A stretch of 64,000 nt of DNA from Leifsonia sp052114085 (GTDB lineage Bacteria; Actinomycetota; Actinomycetes; Actinomycetales; Microbacteriaceae), in NCBI RefSeq assembly GCF_052114085.1, contig NZ_JBFREB010000001.1, positions 1,860,001-1,924,000 on the forward strand. Direction: 5' to 3'. Below are positions 40,856 through 48,626 of the stretch, one piece after another (positions within the stretch are counted from its first letter, which is position 1; every line of letters starts with the position of its first letter). The position numbers and the translations under genes were made by a program. The notes beneath the pieces are model-generated. The model searched no databases. It saw only the letters and a list, made by a program, of their open reading frames with translations, and was not told the origin of the DNA.

Positions 40856-41566
40856 TCACCGCGTCGGGTCGTCGCCCCGGGTGAGCTCGTCCCAGCTGTC
40901 GATCGCCGTGTCGCGGTCGAGGGTTGAAGTGCCGTCGGGCGTGTCGTCGGCGGTCTCGTCGGCCGCGGCATCCGCGGGCACCGCGCCCTCCTCGGACGCT
41001 TCGGCGACGACCTCCTCGGCCGGGCGTCCATCCTCTCCGGCGAACCGCGTCTGGTACTTGCGCGAGGGCCCCGGCCACAGCCGGGAGAACACCACGGCGG
41101 CCGCGGCGGCGAGGATGATCAGTGCACCGGCGACCATCGCGAGCCACGGCCAGAGTTGGGTTTCCACCGAGTGCACGAGGTGCCGGATGGACGCGTTCCC
41201 GGCAACACCCGTCGCCGTCGTGATCGCGGAAGCCGATGCCCGCACCGCGTCCGAGACGGCCGTGATGGCCGAGATCAGCACCGACACGCCGAGCAACACG
41301 CCCAGCAGAGCCAGCACGATCCGGAACACCGGGCCGGCAATCGCCAGGGCCGCCGTGAGCGCCAGGCCCGCCAGCGCGAGTGCGGTCAGCGCGGGCGCCG
41401 CCACGGAGCCCGCGACCTCGATGGTGCTCGAATGGTTGGCCGTGTCGGACAGACGGATGGTGAACCAGGTCTGCGTCGCCGCGAGCAGCACGAGTCCGCT
41501 CCCCACGACGAGGAGCAGCATGGTGAGGTACTTGGCGCGCCGGCCGACGCCGGGATCAGTCGCCAT
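40856..41566 (-). CDS. Tryptophan-associated transmembrane protein (TIGR02234 family)
   Basis: A 236-residue membrane protein with four transmembrane segments (about 12-32, 48-70, 78-101 and 135-158) and an acidic, low-complexity C-terminal tail rich in D, E and A. It fits the TIGR02234 family, found next to trpE and trpC in actinobacteria such as M. tuberculosis Rv1610; the function is unknown. The start overlaps the trpE stop by 11 bases. It shares the operon with the smaller HGxxPAAW membrane protein. Confidence 0.85.
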   Translation of the reverse strand: MATDPGVGRRAKYLTMLLLVVGSGLVLLAATQTWFTIRLSDTANHSSTIEVAGSVAAPALTALALAGLALTAALAIAGPVFRIVLALLGVLLGVSVLISAITAVSDAVRASASAITTATGVAGNASIRHLVHSVETQLWPWLAMVAGALIILAAAAAVVFSRLWPGPSRKYQTRFAGEDGRPAEEVVAEASEEGAVPADAAADETADDTPDGTSTLDRDTAIDSWDELTRGDDPTR

Positions 41567-43112
41567 GGACTCGCCTCATCGCGTTCGCGACGGCCACCGC
41601 CCGCAGCGGGGCGGCCGCCTTGTTCTGCGACTCCTGGAACTCACTCTCGGGGACGGAGTCCGCCACCAGTCCCCCGCCCGCCTGCACGCGAGCGACCCCG
41701 TCCATGATCGTGGCGGTCCGGATAGCGATGGCGAGGTCCGCATCCCCGGCGAAGTCGAAGTAGCCGATCACGCCGCCGTACACGCCGCGCTGCGCGGGCT
41801 CCAGCTCGTCGATGATGCGCAGAGCCATCGGCTTCGGCGCCCCCGAGAGCGTGCCGGCCGGGAAGGTCGCCCGGAAGACGTCGATCGCCGTCGCCTGCGG
41901 CTGAAGGTCGCCCTCGACGGACGACACGATGTGCATGATGTGGCTGAACCGCTCGATCCGCATGAACTCCGTCACCTCGACGGAACCGGCCTCGCACACC
42001 TTGAGCAGGTCGTTCCGGGCCAGGTCGACGAGCATGAGGTGCTCGGCGCGCTCCTTGTCGTCGGCGAGCAGCGAGGCCTCCAGGTCGAGGTCCTCCTCCG
42101 GGGTGGCGCCGCGGGGGCGCGAACCGGCGATGGGATGCGTGAACGCGCGTCCCTCCTGCACCTTCACCAGCGCCTCGGGCGAGGAGCCCACGATGTGGTA
42201 CGGCTCGCCGGCGGGCTTCTCCAGCGACAGGAGGTACATGTACGGGCTCGGATTCAGCGCGCGCAGGACGCGGTAGACGTCCAAGGCGGGCGCGGTGCAT
42301 TCCAGCTCGAAGCGCTGCGAGATGACCACCTGGAAGATGTCGCCCTCGACGATCCGCTGCTTGGCGGTGACGACCGACGCCAGGAAGTCCTCACGGAGCG
42401 TCCGCGACTCCGGCTCGGCGGGCGTTCCGAGATCGACGTCCTCCAGCCAGGCCTCCGAGGGCTGCGCGAGTTCGCGCTGCATGCGGTCGAGGCGCTTCTG
42501 GGCATCCGCCCACAGGGCATCCCCGTCATCCGTGCCGTCGGCCAGTGCGTTGGCCACCAGCTTCACGGTGCCGGAGCGGTGGTCGACGACGACGAGGTCG
42601 GCGACGAACGCGAGCGCCTGCCCGGGCACGTCGTAGTCGGCCGGCGGCGCATCGGGCAGCCGCTCGATCTGGCGGATCGCCTCCCAGCCGATGAAGCCGA
42701 CCAGGCCACCTGTCAGTGGGGGGAGGCCCGGGATACGCGGCGTCTGCCACCGCGCGTGCAGTGCGGCGAGGGCATCCAGCGGGCGCTGGGATGCGGCGGT
42801 GCCGAGCGCGCGCTCCGCCGGCAGTCCGTAGTCGAGCCAGCGCACCTCCTCCCCGGCCTGCGTGAGCACGCCGAAGGAGGCCGCGCCGACGAACGAGAAC
42901 CGCGACCAGATGCCGCCCTGCTCCGCCGACTCCAGCAGGAAGGTGCCCGGGCGACCGGCGGCGAGCTTGCGGTAGATGCCGACCGGGGTCTCGCCATCGG
43001 CGAAGAGCTCCCGGACGACGGGCACGACCCGGTGATCCGCGACGAGGGCGTCGAAGCTCGCACGCGTCGTCGTCGCAGCCGTCGTGTCGATCCTCGAAAC
43101 GCCCACGCTCAC
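41556..43112 (-). CDS. trpE: Anthranilate synthase component I
   Basis: A 518-residue enzyme that converts chorismate and an ammonia equivalent to anthranilate. It has the chorismate-binding signature PAGTLSGAPKPMALRIIDELE (read in parts), IAGSRPRGATPEED, and VQAGGGLVADSVPESEFQE near the C-terminus. The N-terminal LLESAEQGGIWSRFSF region, with its LLES segment, is where tryptophan binds for feedback inhibition. TrpG and TrpD are not in the window. The start overlaps the hisI stop by four bases, so there is no room for a trp leader peptide. Confidence 0.97.
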   Translation of the reverse strand: MSVGVSRIDTTAATTTRASFDALVADHRVVPVVRELFADGETPVGIYRKLAAGRPGTFLLESAEQGGIWSRFSFVGAASFGVLTQAGEEVRWLDYGLPAERALGTAASQRPLDALAALHARWQTPRIPGLPPLTGGLVGFIGWEAIRQIERLPDAPPADYDVPGQALAFVADLVVVDHRSGTVKLVANALADGTDDGDALWADAQKRLDRMQRELAQPSEAWLEDVDLGTPAEPESRTLREDFLASVVTAKQRIVEGDIFQVVISQRFELECTAPALDVYRVLRALNPSPYMYLLSLEKPAGEPYHIVGSSPEALVKVQEGRAFTHPIAGSRPRGATPEEDLDLEASLLADDKERAEHLMLVDLARNDLLKVCEAGSVEVTEFMRIERFSHIMHIVSSVEGDLQPQATAIDVFRATFPAGTLSGAPKPMALRIIDELEPAQRGVYGGVIGYFDFAGDADLAIAIRTATIMDGVARVQAGGGLVADSVPESEFQESQNKAAAPLRAVAVANAMRRVHGD

Positions 43113-43519
43113 AGGTCGGCCGCCTCGATCTCAGGACTCGCGCCGACGGACGGCTCCAGCACATCCGCGTCGAAGCAGGTGCGGGTGCCCGTGTGGCACG
43201 CCGCGCCGATCTGGTCGACGGTCACCAGCAAGGTGTCGCCGTCGCAGTCGAGCGCTGCGCCCTTCACATACTGCACGTGGCCGGACGTGTCGCCCTTCCG
43301 CCAGTACTCCTTGCGCGAGCGGGACCAGAAGGTGACCCGGCCCTCGCTCATCGTGCGACGGAAGGCCTCCGCGTCCATCCAGCCCATCATGAGCACCTCG
43401 CGGGTGTCCCACTGCTGGATGATCGCCGGCACCAGCCCGGCGTCGGTGAAGCGGATGCGCTCCAGCACCGCAGCGGTCGACGTCGGGTTCATCGCGTTCC
43501 CTGTGTTCGTCGCGCTCAT
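43109..43519 (-). CDS. hisI: Phosphoribosyl-AMP cyclohydrolase
   Basis: A 136-residue single-function HisI, which opens the adenine ring of PR-AMP in histidine synthesis. Metal and substrate motifs are WSRSRKEYWRKGDTSG, the aspartates of DCDGDTLL (Mg), and the zinc cysteines in CHTGTRTCF. HisE is a separate gene here, as in other actinobacteria. It overlaps both hisF and trpE by four bases. Confidence 0.96.
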   Translation of the reverse strand: MSATNTGNAMNPTSTAAVLERIRFTDAGLVPAIIQQWDTREVLMMGWMDAEAFRRTMSEGRVTFWSRSRKEYWRKGDTSGHVQYVKGAALDCDGDTLLVTVDQIGAACHTGTRTCFDADVLEPSVGASPEIEAADL

Positions 43520-44280
43520 CGGCGGACCTCCATCCCGGCCGCGGCCAGTTCGTCCTTCACCTGATCGATCGTGAGCTGCCCCTGGTGGAACACGCTCGCG
43601 GCGAGGACGGCATCCGCCCCCGCCTGGATCGCGGGCACGAAGTCCTCCACCCGGCCGGCACCGCCCGACGCGATCACCGGGACGGTGCTCAACGCGCGCA
43701 TTGCACGGATGAGCTCCAGGTCGAAGCCCTCCTTGGTGCCGTCGGCGTCGATGGAGTTGACGAGCAGTTCACCGGCACCCAGCTCGATCGCCCGCGTCGC
43801 CCACTCCAGCGCGTCCAGGTCGGTCTCGGTGCGACCGCCGTGGGTGGTGACGACGAACCCGGACGGCGTCGCCGCCGACCGCTTCACGTCCAGCGACAGC
43901 ACGAGCACCTGGGCGCCGAAGCGGCCCGCGATCTCGGCGATCAGCTCCGGTCGTGCGATGGCGGCCGAGTTGACGCCCACCTTGTCGGCTCCGTGGCCGA
44001 GAAGCTTGGCCACATCCTCCGGGCTCCGCACGCCGCCGCCGACGGTAAGCGGGATGAAGACCTGCTCTGCCGTCGCGCGCACCACGTCGTAGGTGGTCGC
44101 CCGGTCGTCCACGGTGGCGGTCACGTCGAGGAAGGTCAGCTCGTCCGCGCCCTGCTCGAAGTAGCGCGCGGCCAGCTCGACCGGGTCGCCCTGATCGCGC
44201 AGGTTCTGGAAGTTGACGCCCTTCACGACCCGGCCGGCGGCCACATCGAGGCAGGGGATCACCCGGACGGAGACGCTCAT
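43516..44280 (-). CDS. hisF: Imidazole glycerol phosphate synthase subunit HisF
   Basis: The 254-residue cyclase subunit, a (beta/alpha)8 barrel that uses ammonia from HisH to make imidazole glycerol phosphate and AICAR. Catalytic aspartates are in VIPCLDVAAG and LSLDVKR. Phosphate-binding loops are GGGVRSPED and ASGGAGRVEDF. HisH is not in the window. The start overlaps the hisG stop by one base (TGATG). Confidence 0.97.
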   Translation of the reverse strand: MSVSVRVIPCLDVAAGRVVKGVNFQNLRDQGDPVELAARYFEQGADELTFLDVTATVDDRATTYDVVRATAEQVFIPLTVGGGVRSPEDVAKLLGHGADKVGVNSAAIARPELIAEIAGRFGAQVLVLSLDVKRSAATPSGFVVTTHGGRTETDLDALEWATRAIELGAGELLVNSIDADGTKEGFDLELIRAMRALSTVPVIASGGAGRVEDFVPAIQAGADAVLAASVFHQGQLTIDQVKDELAAAGMEVRR

Positions 44281-45119
44281 CAGATCCGCGCCGCGTGGAT
44301 CGAGGTGACCAGGATGGCACGGGCGCCCAGCTCGTACAGGTCGTCCATGATGTGGTTGGTCTGCTCGCGCTTGATCATCACGCGGACGGCCACCCAGTCG
44401 GGCTCGCCCAGCGGCGACACCGTCGGCGACTCGACACCGGGCGTGAGCGCGACGGCCTTCTCGAGCAGCGCGACGGGGAGGTTGTAGTCGATCAGTACGT
44501 ACTGGCGCGCGACCATGACGCCCTGCAGGCGGCGGACCAGCGTGTCCACTCCGGAGGCCGGCGACGATGACGAGATGAGCACGGCCTCCGACTCGAGGAT
44601 CACCGGCCCGAAGATCTCCAAGCCCTGCTTGCGCAGCGTCGACCCGGTCTCGACCACGTCGGCGACCGCATCGGCCACGCCCAGCCGGACGGCCGACTCC
44701 ACCGCGCCGTCGAGCTTGATGAGGGACGTGCTCACGCCGTGCTCGCCGAGGAACGCTCCGACGAGACCCGGGTAGCTCGTGGCGACCCGCTTGCCCTCGA
44801 GGTCGGCGAGTTCGTTGAACACACCGGCCGGGCCCGCGAACCGGAACGTCGACGCGGCGAAGTCGAGGGCGTCGATCTCGGCCGCCGGCGAGCCGGAGTC
44901 GAGGAGCAGGTCACGGCCGGTGATACCGACATCGAGCGCGCCGGAACCGACGTAGGTCGCGATGTCGCGCGGGCGCAGATAGAAGAACTCGACGCCGTTG
45001 CGGGCGTCTGTGACGATCAGTTCCTTCGGGTCGCGACGGCCGAAATACCCGGCCTCGTGCAGCATCTGCGCCGCGGTCTCGGAGAGGGAACCTTTGTTGG
45101 GGACGGCGATCTTCAGCAT
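44280..45119 (-). CDS. hisG: ATP phosphoribosyltransferase, long form
   Basis: A 279-residue enzyme for the first step of histidine synthesis, joining ATP and PRPP. The length and the C-terminal ACT-like domain (about 205-279) show the long, histidine-inhibited form that does not need HisZ. Motifs: MLKIAVPNKGSLSE at the start and DVVETGSTLRKQGLEIFGP for the PRPP loop. The ATG at 45119 begins the conserved N-terminus; 17 further open codons upstream are not conserved. Confidence 0.96.
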   Translation of the reverse strand: MLKIAVPNKGSLSETAAQMLHEAGYFGRRDPKELIVTDARNGVEFFYLRPRDIATYVGSGALDVGITGRDLLLDSGSPAAEIDALDFAASTFRFAGPAGVFNELADLEGKRVATSYPGLVGAFLGEHGVSTSLIKLDGAVESAVRLGVADAVADVVETGSTLRKQGLEIFGPVILESEAVLISSSSPASGVDTLVRRLQGVMVARQYVLIDYNLPVALLEKAVALTPGVESPTVSPLGEPDWVAVRVMIKREQTNHIMDDLYELGARAILVTSIHAARI

Positions 45120-45153
45120 CGAGAAGTCTTTCGTGTGATCGGACGAGTGGATG

Positions 45154-45173
45154 GCCTCGTTACGTGACAAGGC
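45154..45173 (-). promoter_or_regulatory. Hairpin in the hisE-hisG spacer
   Basis: GCCTCGT (45154-45160) and ACAAGGC (45167-45173) pair with one wobble over a six-base loop, seven bases past the hisE stop. It could pause or attenuate read-through into hisG; no T-run. Confidence 0.3.
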
Positions 45174-45180
45174 TGGGCCA

Positions 45181-45444
45181 TCACAGATGTCGGTACACGT
45201 CGGCCGGCGTCAGCCCCTTGGCCAGCAGGAGGACCTGCAGGTGATAGAGCAGCTGGGAGGCCTCCTCGGCCAGCGCCTCGTCGGACTCGTACTCGGCGGC
45301 CATCCAGACCTCGGCGGCCTCTTCGACGATCTTCTTGCCGATGGCGTGCACGCCCGCGTCGAGCTCGCGGACCGTGCCGGAACCCTCAGGTCGGGTACGG
45401 GCCTTCTCGTCGAGTTCGGCGAAGAGGTCGTCGAAGGTTTTCAC
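45181..45444 (-). CDS. hisE: Phosphoribosyl-ATP diphosphatase
   Basis: An 87-residue all-alpha MazG-like enzyme that hydrolyses phosphoribosyl-ATP to PR-AMP and pyrophosphate. Conserved: FDDLFAELDEKARTRPEGSGT, the acidic EEAAEVWMAAEYES helix that binds Mg, and SQLLYHLQVLLL (read in parts). The GTG at 45444 lacks a ribosome binding site; TACGCT six bases upstream suggests that the his-trp transcript starts here. Confidence 0.96.
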   Translation of the reverse strand: MKTFDDLFAELDEKARTRPEGSGTVRELDAGVHAIGKKIVEEAAEVWMAAEYESDEALAEEASQLLYHLQVLLLAKGLTPADVYRHL

Positions 45445-45450
45445 CGTTCT

Positions 45451-45456
45451 AGCGTA
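45451..45456 (-). promoter_or_regulatory. -10 box TACGCT of hisE (leaderless), likely head of the his-trp transcript
   Basis: TACGCT ends six bases before the GTG of hisE. All downstream his and trp genes are tightly packed. Confidence 0.5.
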
Positions 45457-45465
45457 GCGGTGACT

Positions 45466-46128
45466 TCAGTGCACGTGCGCCGAGGCGGCGTCGCGGAGGG
45501 ACGCGATGCGCTCCGCCGGCTCACCGCGGAACACGCTCGAACCGGCAACGAACGTGTCCGCGCCGGCGGCGGCCGCCGTGACGATCGTCTCCTCGGTCAC
45601 TCCGCCGTCGACCTGCAGCCAGACATCGAGCCCGCGGGCCTCCACCGCCTCCCGCAGCGACTGCAGTTTGGACATCATCCCGGGCATGAACGACTGACCG
45701 CCGAAGCCCGGCTCCACCGTCATCACGAGCACCTGGTCGAACTCCTCGAGCACGGCGAGGTACGGCTCGACGGAGGTTCCCGGCTTCACGGCGATACCGG
45801 CCCGCGCCCCGATCGCCCGCAGGCGGCGGGCGAGCGAGATCGGGTCGTGCGCCGCTTCGACGTGGAAGGTCACCGAGTACGCGCCGAGCTCTGCGTAACC
45901 CAGGGCCCAGCGGTCCGGGTCGTCGATCATCAGGTGCACGTCCAGCGGCACCGGGCTCACATCCTGGATCCGCCCCACCATCTGCGGACCGAAGGTCAGA
46001 TTGGGGACGAAGTGGTTGTCCATGACGTCCACGTGCACCAGGTCGGCGGTCGCGATCCGCTGCAGCTCGCTCTGCATGTTGACGAAGTCGGCCGCCAGGA
46101 TGCTCGGGTTGATGCGCACGTGTCCCAT
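45466..46128 (-). CDS. rpe: Ribulose-phosphate 3-epimerase
   Basis: A 220-residue (beta/alpha)8 pentose phosphate enzyme that interconverts ribulose-5-P and xylulose-5-P. Motifs: INPSILAADFVNMQSEL, HVDVMDNHFVPNLTFGP (metal His and Asp) and MTVEPGFGGQSF. It supplies xylulose-5-P, the substrate of the phosphoketolase encoded at 20.8-23.3 kb. The ATG has TAGGCT exactly six bases upstream, and the TAG of that box is the stop codon of rsmB. Confidence 0.97.
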   Translation of the reverse strand: MGHVRINPSILAADFVNMQSELQRIATADLVHVDVMDNHFVPNLTFGPQMVGRIQDVSPVPLDVHLMIDDPDRWALGYAELGAYSVTFHVEAAHDPISLARRLRAIGARAGIAVKPGTSVEPYLAVLEEFDQVLVMTVEPGFGGQSFMPGMMSKLQSLREAVEARGLDVWLQVDGGVTEETIVTAAAAGADTFVAGSSVFRGEPAERIASLRDAASAHVH

Positions 46129-46134
46129 GCCCCC

Positions 46135-46140
46135 AGCCTA
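46135..46140 (-). promoter_or_regulatory. -10 box TAGGCT of rpe (leaderless), overlapping the rsmB stop codon
   Basis: TAGGCT ends six bases before the rpe ATG; its first three bases are the TAG stop of rsmB. Confidence 0.5.
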
Positions 46141-47571
46141 GGCGGACCGCTTGCGGAGCAGCGCGATGAACATGGCGTCGGTGAGGTGCCGGTGCGGCCA
46201 CAACTGGACGGTCGCCGGGTCGCCGGCGAGGTCGAGGCGCTCGGTCACGAAGCCCTGGACAACGGTGGCCGTCTCCTCCTGCTCCAGCACGTCGGCATGC
46301 CGCTCCAGCGCATCCGCCACGATCCCGCGCGTCTCCGCGACGTGCGGCGAGCAGGTGACGTAGGCGAGAAGCCCGCCGGGCTTCAGCGCGCGGATGGCCG
46401 AGTCGAGCAGCCCGGCCTGGAGGGTCGTGAGCTCGCTGACGTCGCGTGGCGTCTTGCGCCAGCGGGCCTCTGGCCGGCGACGCAGCGCACCGAGACCGGT
46501 GCAGGGCGCGTCCAGCAGGATGCGGTCGAACGCCTCGGGATGCTCGTCGCCGACCGTCAGTCCGTCCAGCTCCCAGACGGGCACGTCCAGCGGTACAGGG
46601 GCGAGCGCACGACGCACGAGTTCGGCACGTGCCGGGATGAGTTCGTTCGCCACCAGGGCGGCGCCGCCCGCCAGGGCCTCCGCGGCAAGCAGCGCCGCCT
46701 TGCCGCCCGGTCCCGCGCACAGGTCGAGCCAGCGCTCCCCTGGCACGACCGGCTGGGCACGCGTCAGCGCCAGAGCCGCCAGCTGGGATCCCTCGTCCTG
46801 CACCCGGATGCGGCCGCCCGACTCCTCCACCAGGCCGTGCGGGTCTCCCCCGCCGACGGTGAAACCGGGAGGCGAGAACCGGTCCGGATTCGCGTCCTCC
46901 GGCGCGTCGACCAGACCGGGCAATGCGATCAGGTTGACGCGCGGGGCGGTGTTGTCCGCCTCCAGCAGTGCCTCGAGCTCGTCCACGCGTCCCTCGGCGT
47001 CCAGCGATCGCCGGAACGCGCGGATCACCCAGACGGGATGCGAGTACAGCGCAGCGAGACGGTCGTCCTCATTCTTCGCACGGGCGGCGACCTCCTCCCG
47101 CCACTCGTCCGGGGTGTGGCGACCGATCTCTCTCAGCACACCGTTGACGAAACCGGTGCCCGAGCGGCTGCCGACCGTGCGGGCGAGGCCGACGGACTCG
47201 TTCACCGCCGCGTGCGGGGCGACGCGCGTGGCGAGGAGCTGGTGGGCCCCCAGACGGAGCACGTCCAGCAGCGGAGGGTCGATCCTGTCGACGGAGCGCC
47301 CGGCGGCGATCGCGATGACACGGTCGTAGTAGCCTTGCATCCGCAGCGTGCCGTAGGTGAGCTCGGTCGCGAGGGCGGCGTCGGCCGGCGACAGCGCCGC
47401 ACGGGCGATGCGGGTCGGCAGGAGCAGGTTCGCATAGGCGTCGGACTCGCTGACGGCCTGGAGGACGTCGAGCGCGACCCGCCGCGCGGGCTGGACCGGG
47501 GTCTGCGGCGGCTGATTCGAGCGCTTCTGGTGGCCCGGGTGTCCGGACGGGCCGCGGCGGGGCGAGCTCAT
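46138..47571 (-). CDS. rsmB: 16S rRNA m5C967 methyltransferase
   Basis: A 477-residue two-domain enzyme (Sun/Fmu). An N-terminal NusB-like RNA-binding domain (about 30-160) is followed by a SAM-dependent methyltransferase with DLCAGPGGKAALLAAEAL, ILLDAPCTGLGALRRRPE (motif IV cysteine) and YVTCSPHVAET (motif VI catalytic cysteine). It methylates C967 of 16S rRNA in E. coli. The first 25 residues are basic and disordered. The start overlaps the fmt stop by four bases. Confidence 0.95.
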   Translation of the reverse strand: MSSPRRGPSGHPGHQKRSNQPPQTPVQPARRVALDVLQAVSESDAYANLLLPTRIARAALSPADAALATELTYGTLRMQGYYDRVIAIAAGRSVDRIDPPLLDVLRLGAHQLLATRVAPHAAVNESVGLARTVGSRSGTGFVNGVLREIGRHTPDEWREEVAARAKNEDDRLAALYSHPVWVIRAFRRSLDAEGRVDELEALLEADNTAPRVNLIALPGLVDAPEDANPDRFSPPGFTVGGGDPHGLVEESGGRIRVQDEGSQLAALALTRAQPVVPGERWLDLCAGPGGKAALLAAEALAGGAALVANELIPARAELVRRALAPVPLDVPVWELDGLTVGDEHPEAFDRILLDAPCTGLGALRRRPEARWRKTPRDVSELTTLQAGLLDSAIRALKPGGLLAYVTCSPHVAETRGIVADALERHADVLEQEETATVVQGFVTERLDLAGDPATVQLWPHRHLTDAMFIALLRKRSA

Positions 47572-48494
47572 GACAGCACCACCCCGGCGTCACCGGCGGC
47601 CTGCGCCGCGCCGCGTAGCCAGTCGGCAGCGGACATCGCGCGCTTCCCGGCGGGCTGAACGGTCACGAGTTCGAGCGGGTCGGTGCCGGTGCCGACCAGG
47701 ACGCGGCCATTGCGGGCCTCCACGGCTCCCGGCTCCAGTGGGGTATCGCCGTCGGTGCGGCGCGCAGCATGGATCTTGAACCGCTCGGCGCCGAACAGGG
47801 CGAAGGCCCCGGGCTCCGGGGTGACGCCGCGGAGGCGCGCGTACACCCGGTCGGCGGGCTCAGTGAGGTCGAGCCGGGCATCGTCGATCGTCAGTTTGGG
47901 CGCGAGGGTGACCTCGCCCTGCTGGGGGCTCGCCACCGCGGTGCCCGCAGCCAGCGCATCCGCCGTATCGGCGAGCAGGGTCGCGCCGTCGATCGAAAGT
48001 GCTGCGAGCAGCTCGCCCGCGGTCTCGTCGGGGCCGATCGGATGCCGCAGCTCGGTATAGACGGCGCCCGCGTCCAGCTCCGGGACCAGGTGGAACACGG
48101 CGGCGCCCGTCTCGGTATCGCCCGCGATGACGGCGTGCTGCACGGGTGCGGCCCCCCGCCAGCGCGGAAGGAGCGAGAAGTGCAGGTTGACCCATCCCAG
48201 GCGCGGCAGCGACAGCAGCGGCTCGCGCACCAGACCGCCGTAGGCGACGACCACGCCGAGGTCGGGCGCGAGTGCCCGGATGCGCTCGGTCACGTCGTCG
48301 CCCAGGCGGTTCGCCTTGATGACCGGAAGACCGAGACGGTCGGCGGCCTCGGCGACCGGGGACGGCGTGATGACGCGCTTCCGGCCGAGCGGCGCATCCT
48401 CACGGGTGACGACGGCGACCACCTCGTGACGGGCCGCGACGGCCTCCAGCGACGGGATGGCGACGGCCGGGGTGCCGGCGAAGACGATGCGCAT
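47568..48494 (-). CDS. fmt: Methionyl-tRNA formyltransferase
   Basis: A 308-residue enzyme that formylates initiator Met-tRNA with 10-formyl-tetrahydrofolate. The N-terminal domain has MRIVFAGTPAVAIPSLEA and the catalytic NLHFSLLPRWRGAAPVQHAVIAGD block (Asn, His, Asp; read in parts); the C-terminal OB-like domain has TPEPGAFALFG. The ATG at 48494 starts the conserved sequence. A TAGGCT at 48527-48532 may be its -10 box. It overlaps rsmB by four bases. Confidence 0.97.
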   Translation of the reverse strand: MRIVFAGTPAVAIPSLEAVAARHEVVAVVTREDAPLGRKRVITPSPVAEAADRLGLPVIKANRLGDDVTERIRALAPDLGVVVAYGGLVREPLLSLPRLGWVNLHFSLLPRWRGAAPVQHAVIAGDTETGAAVFHLVPELDAGAVYTELRHPIGPDETAGELLAALSIDGATLLADTADALAAGTAVASPQQGEVTLAPKLTIDDARLDLTEPADRVYARLRGVTPEPGAFALFGAERFKIHAARRTDGDTPLEPGAVEARNGRVLVGTGTDPLELVTVQPAGKRAMSAADWLRGAAQAAGDAGVVLS

Positions 48495-48561
48495 GGGGAA
48501 GGTTCTTTCGGTTGGGACGACCATCCAGCCTACTCCGCGCGGTCTGACGATCGTGCCCGCT

Positions 48562-48624
48562 CATCGACTGGTCCCGAATTGGCGTTATGCCGGGCACGAA
48601 ACGGCGTGTCGGGACCAGTCGATG
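48562..48624. repeat. Perfect 16-bp inverted repeat after priA
   Basis: CATCGACTGGTCCCGA (48562-48577) and its exact complement (48609-48624) flank 31 bases, starting two bases past the priA stop. It could be a priA terminator (no T-run) or a palindromic short repeat. Confidence 0.7.
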
Positions 48625-48626
48625 CG

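Noticed and set aside
43100..43120. A trp leader peptide or T-box before trpE
   Set aside because: trpE overlaps hisI by four bases, leaving no leader.
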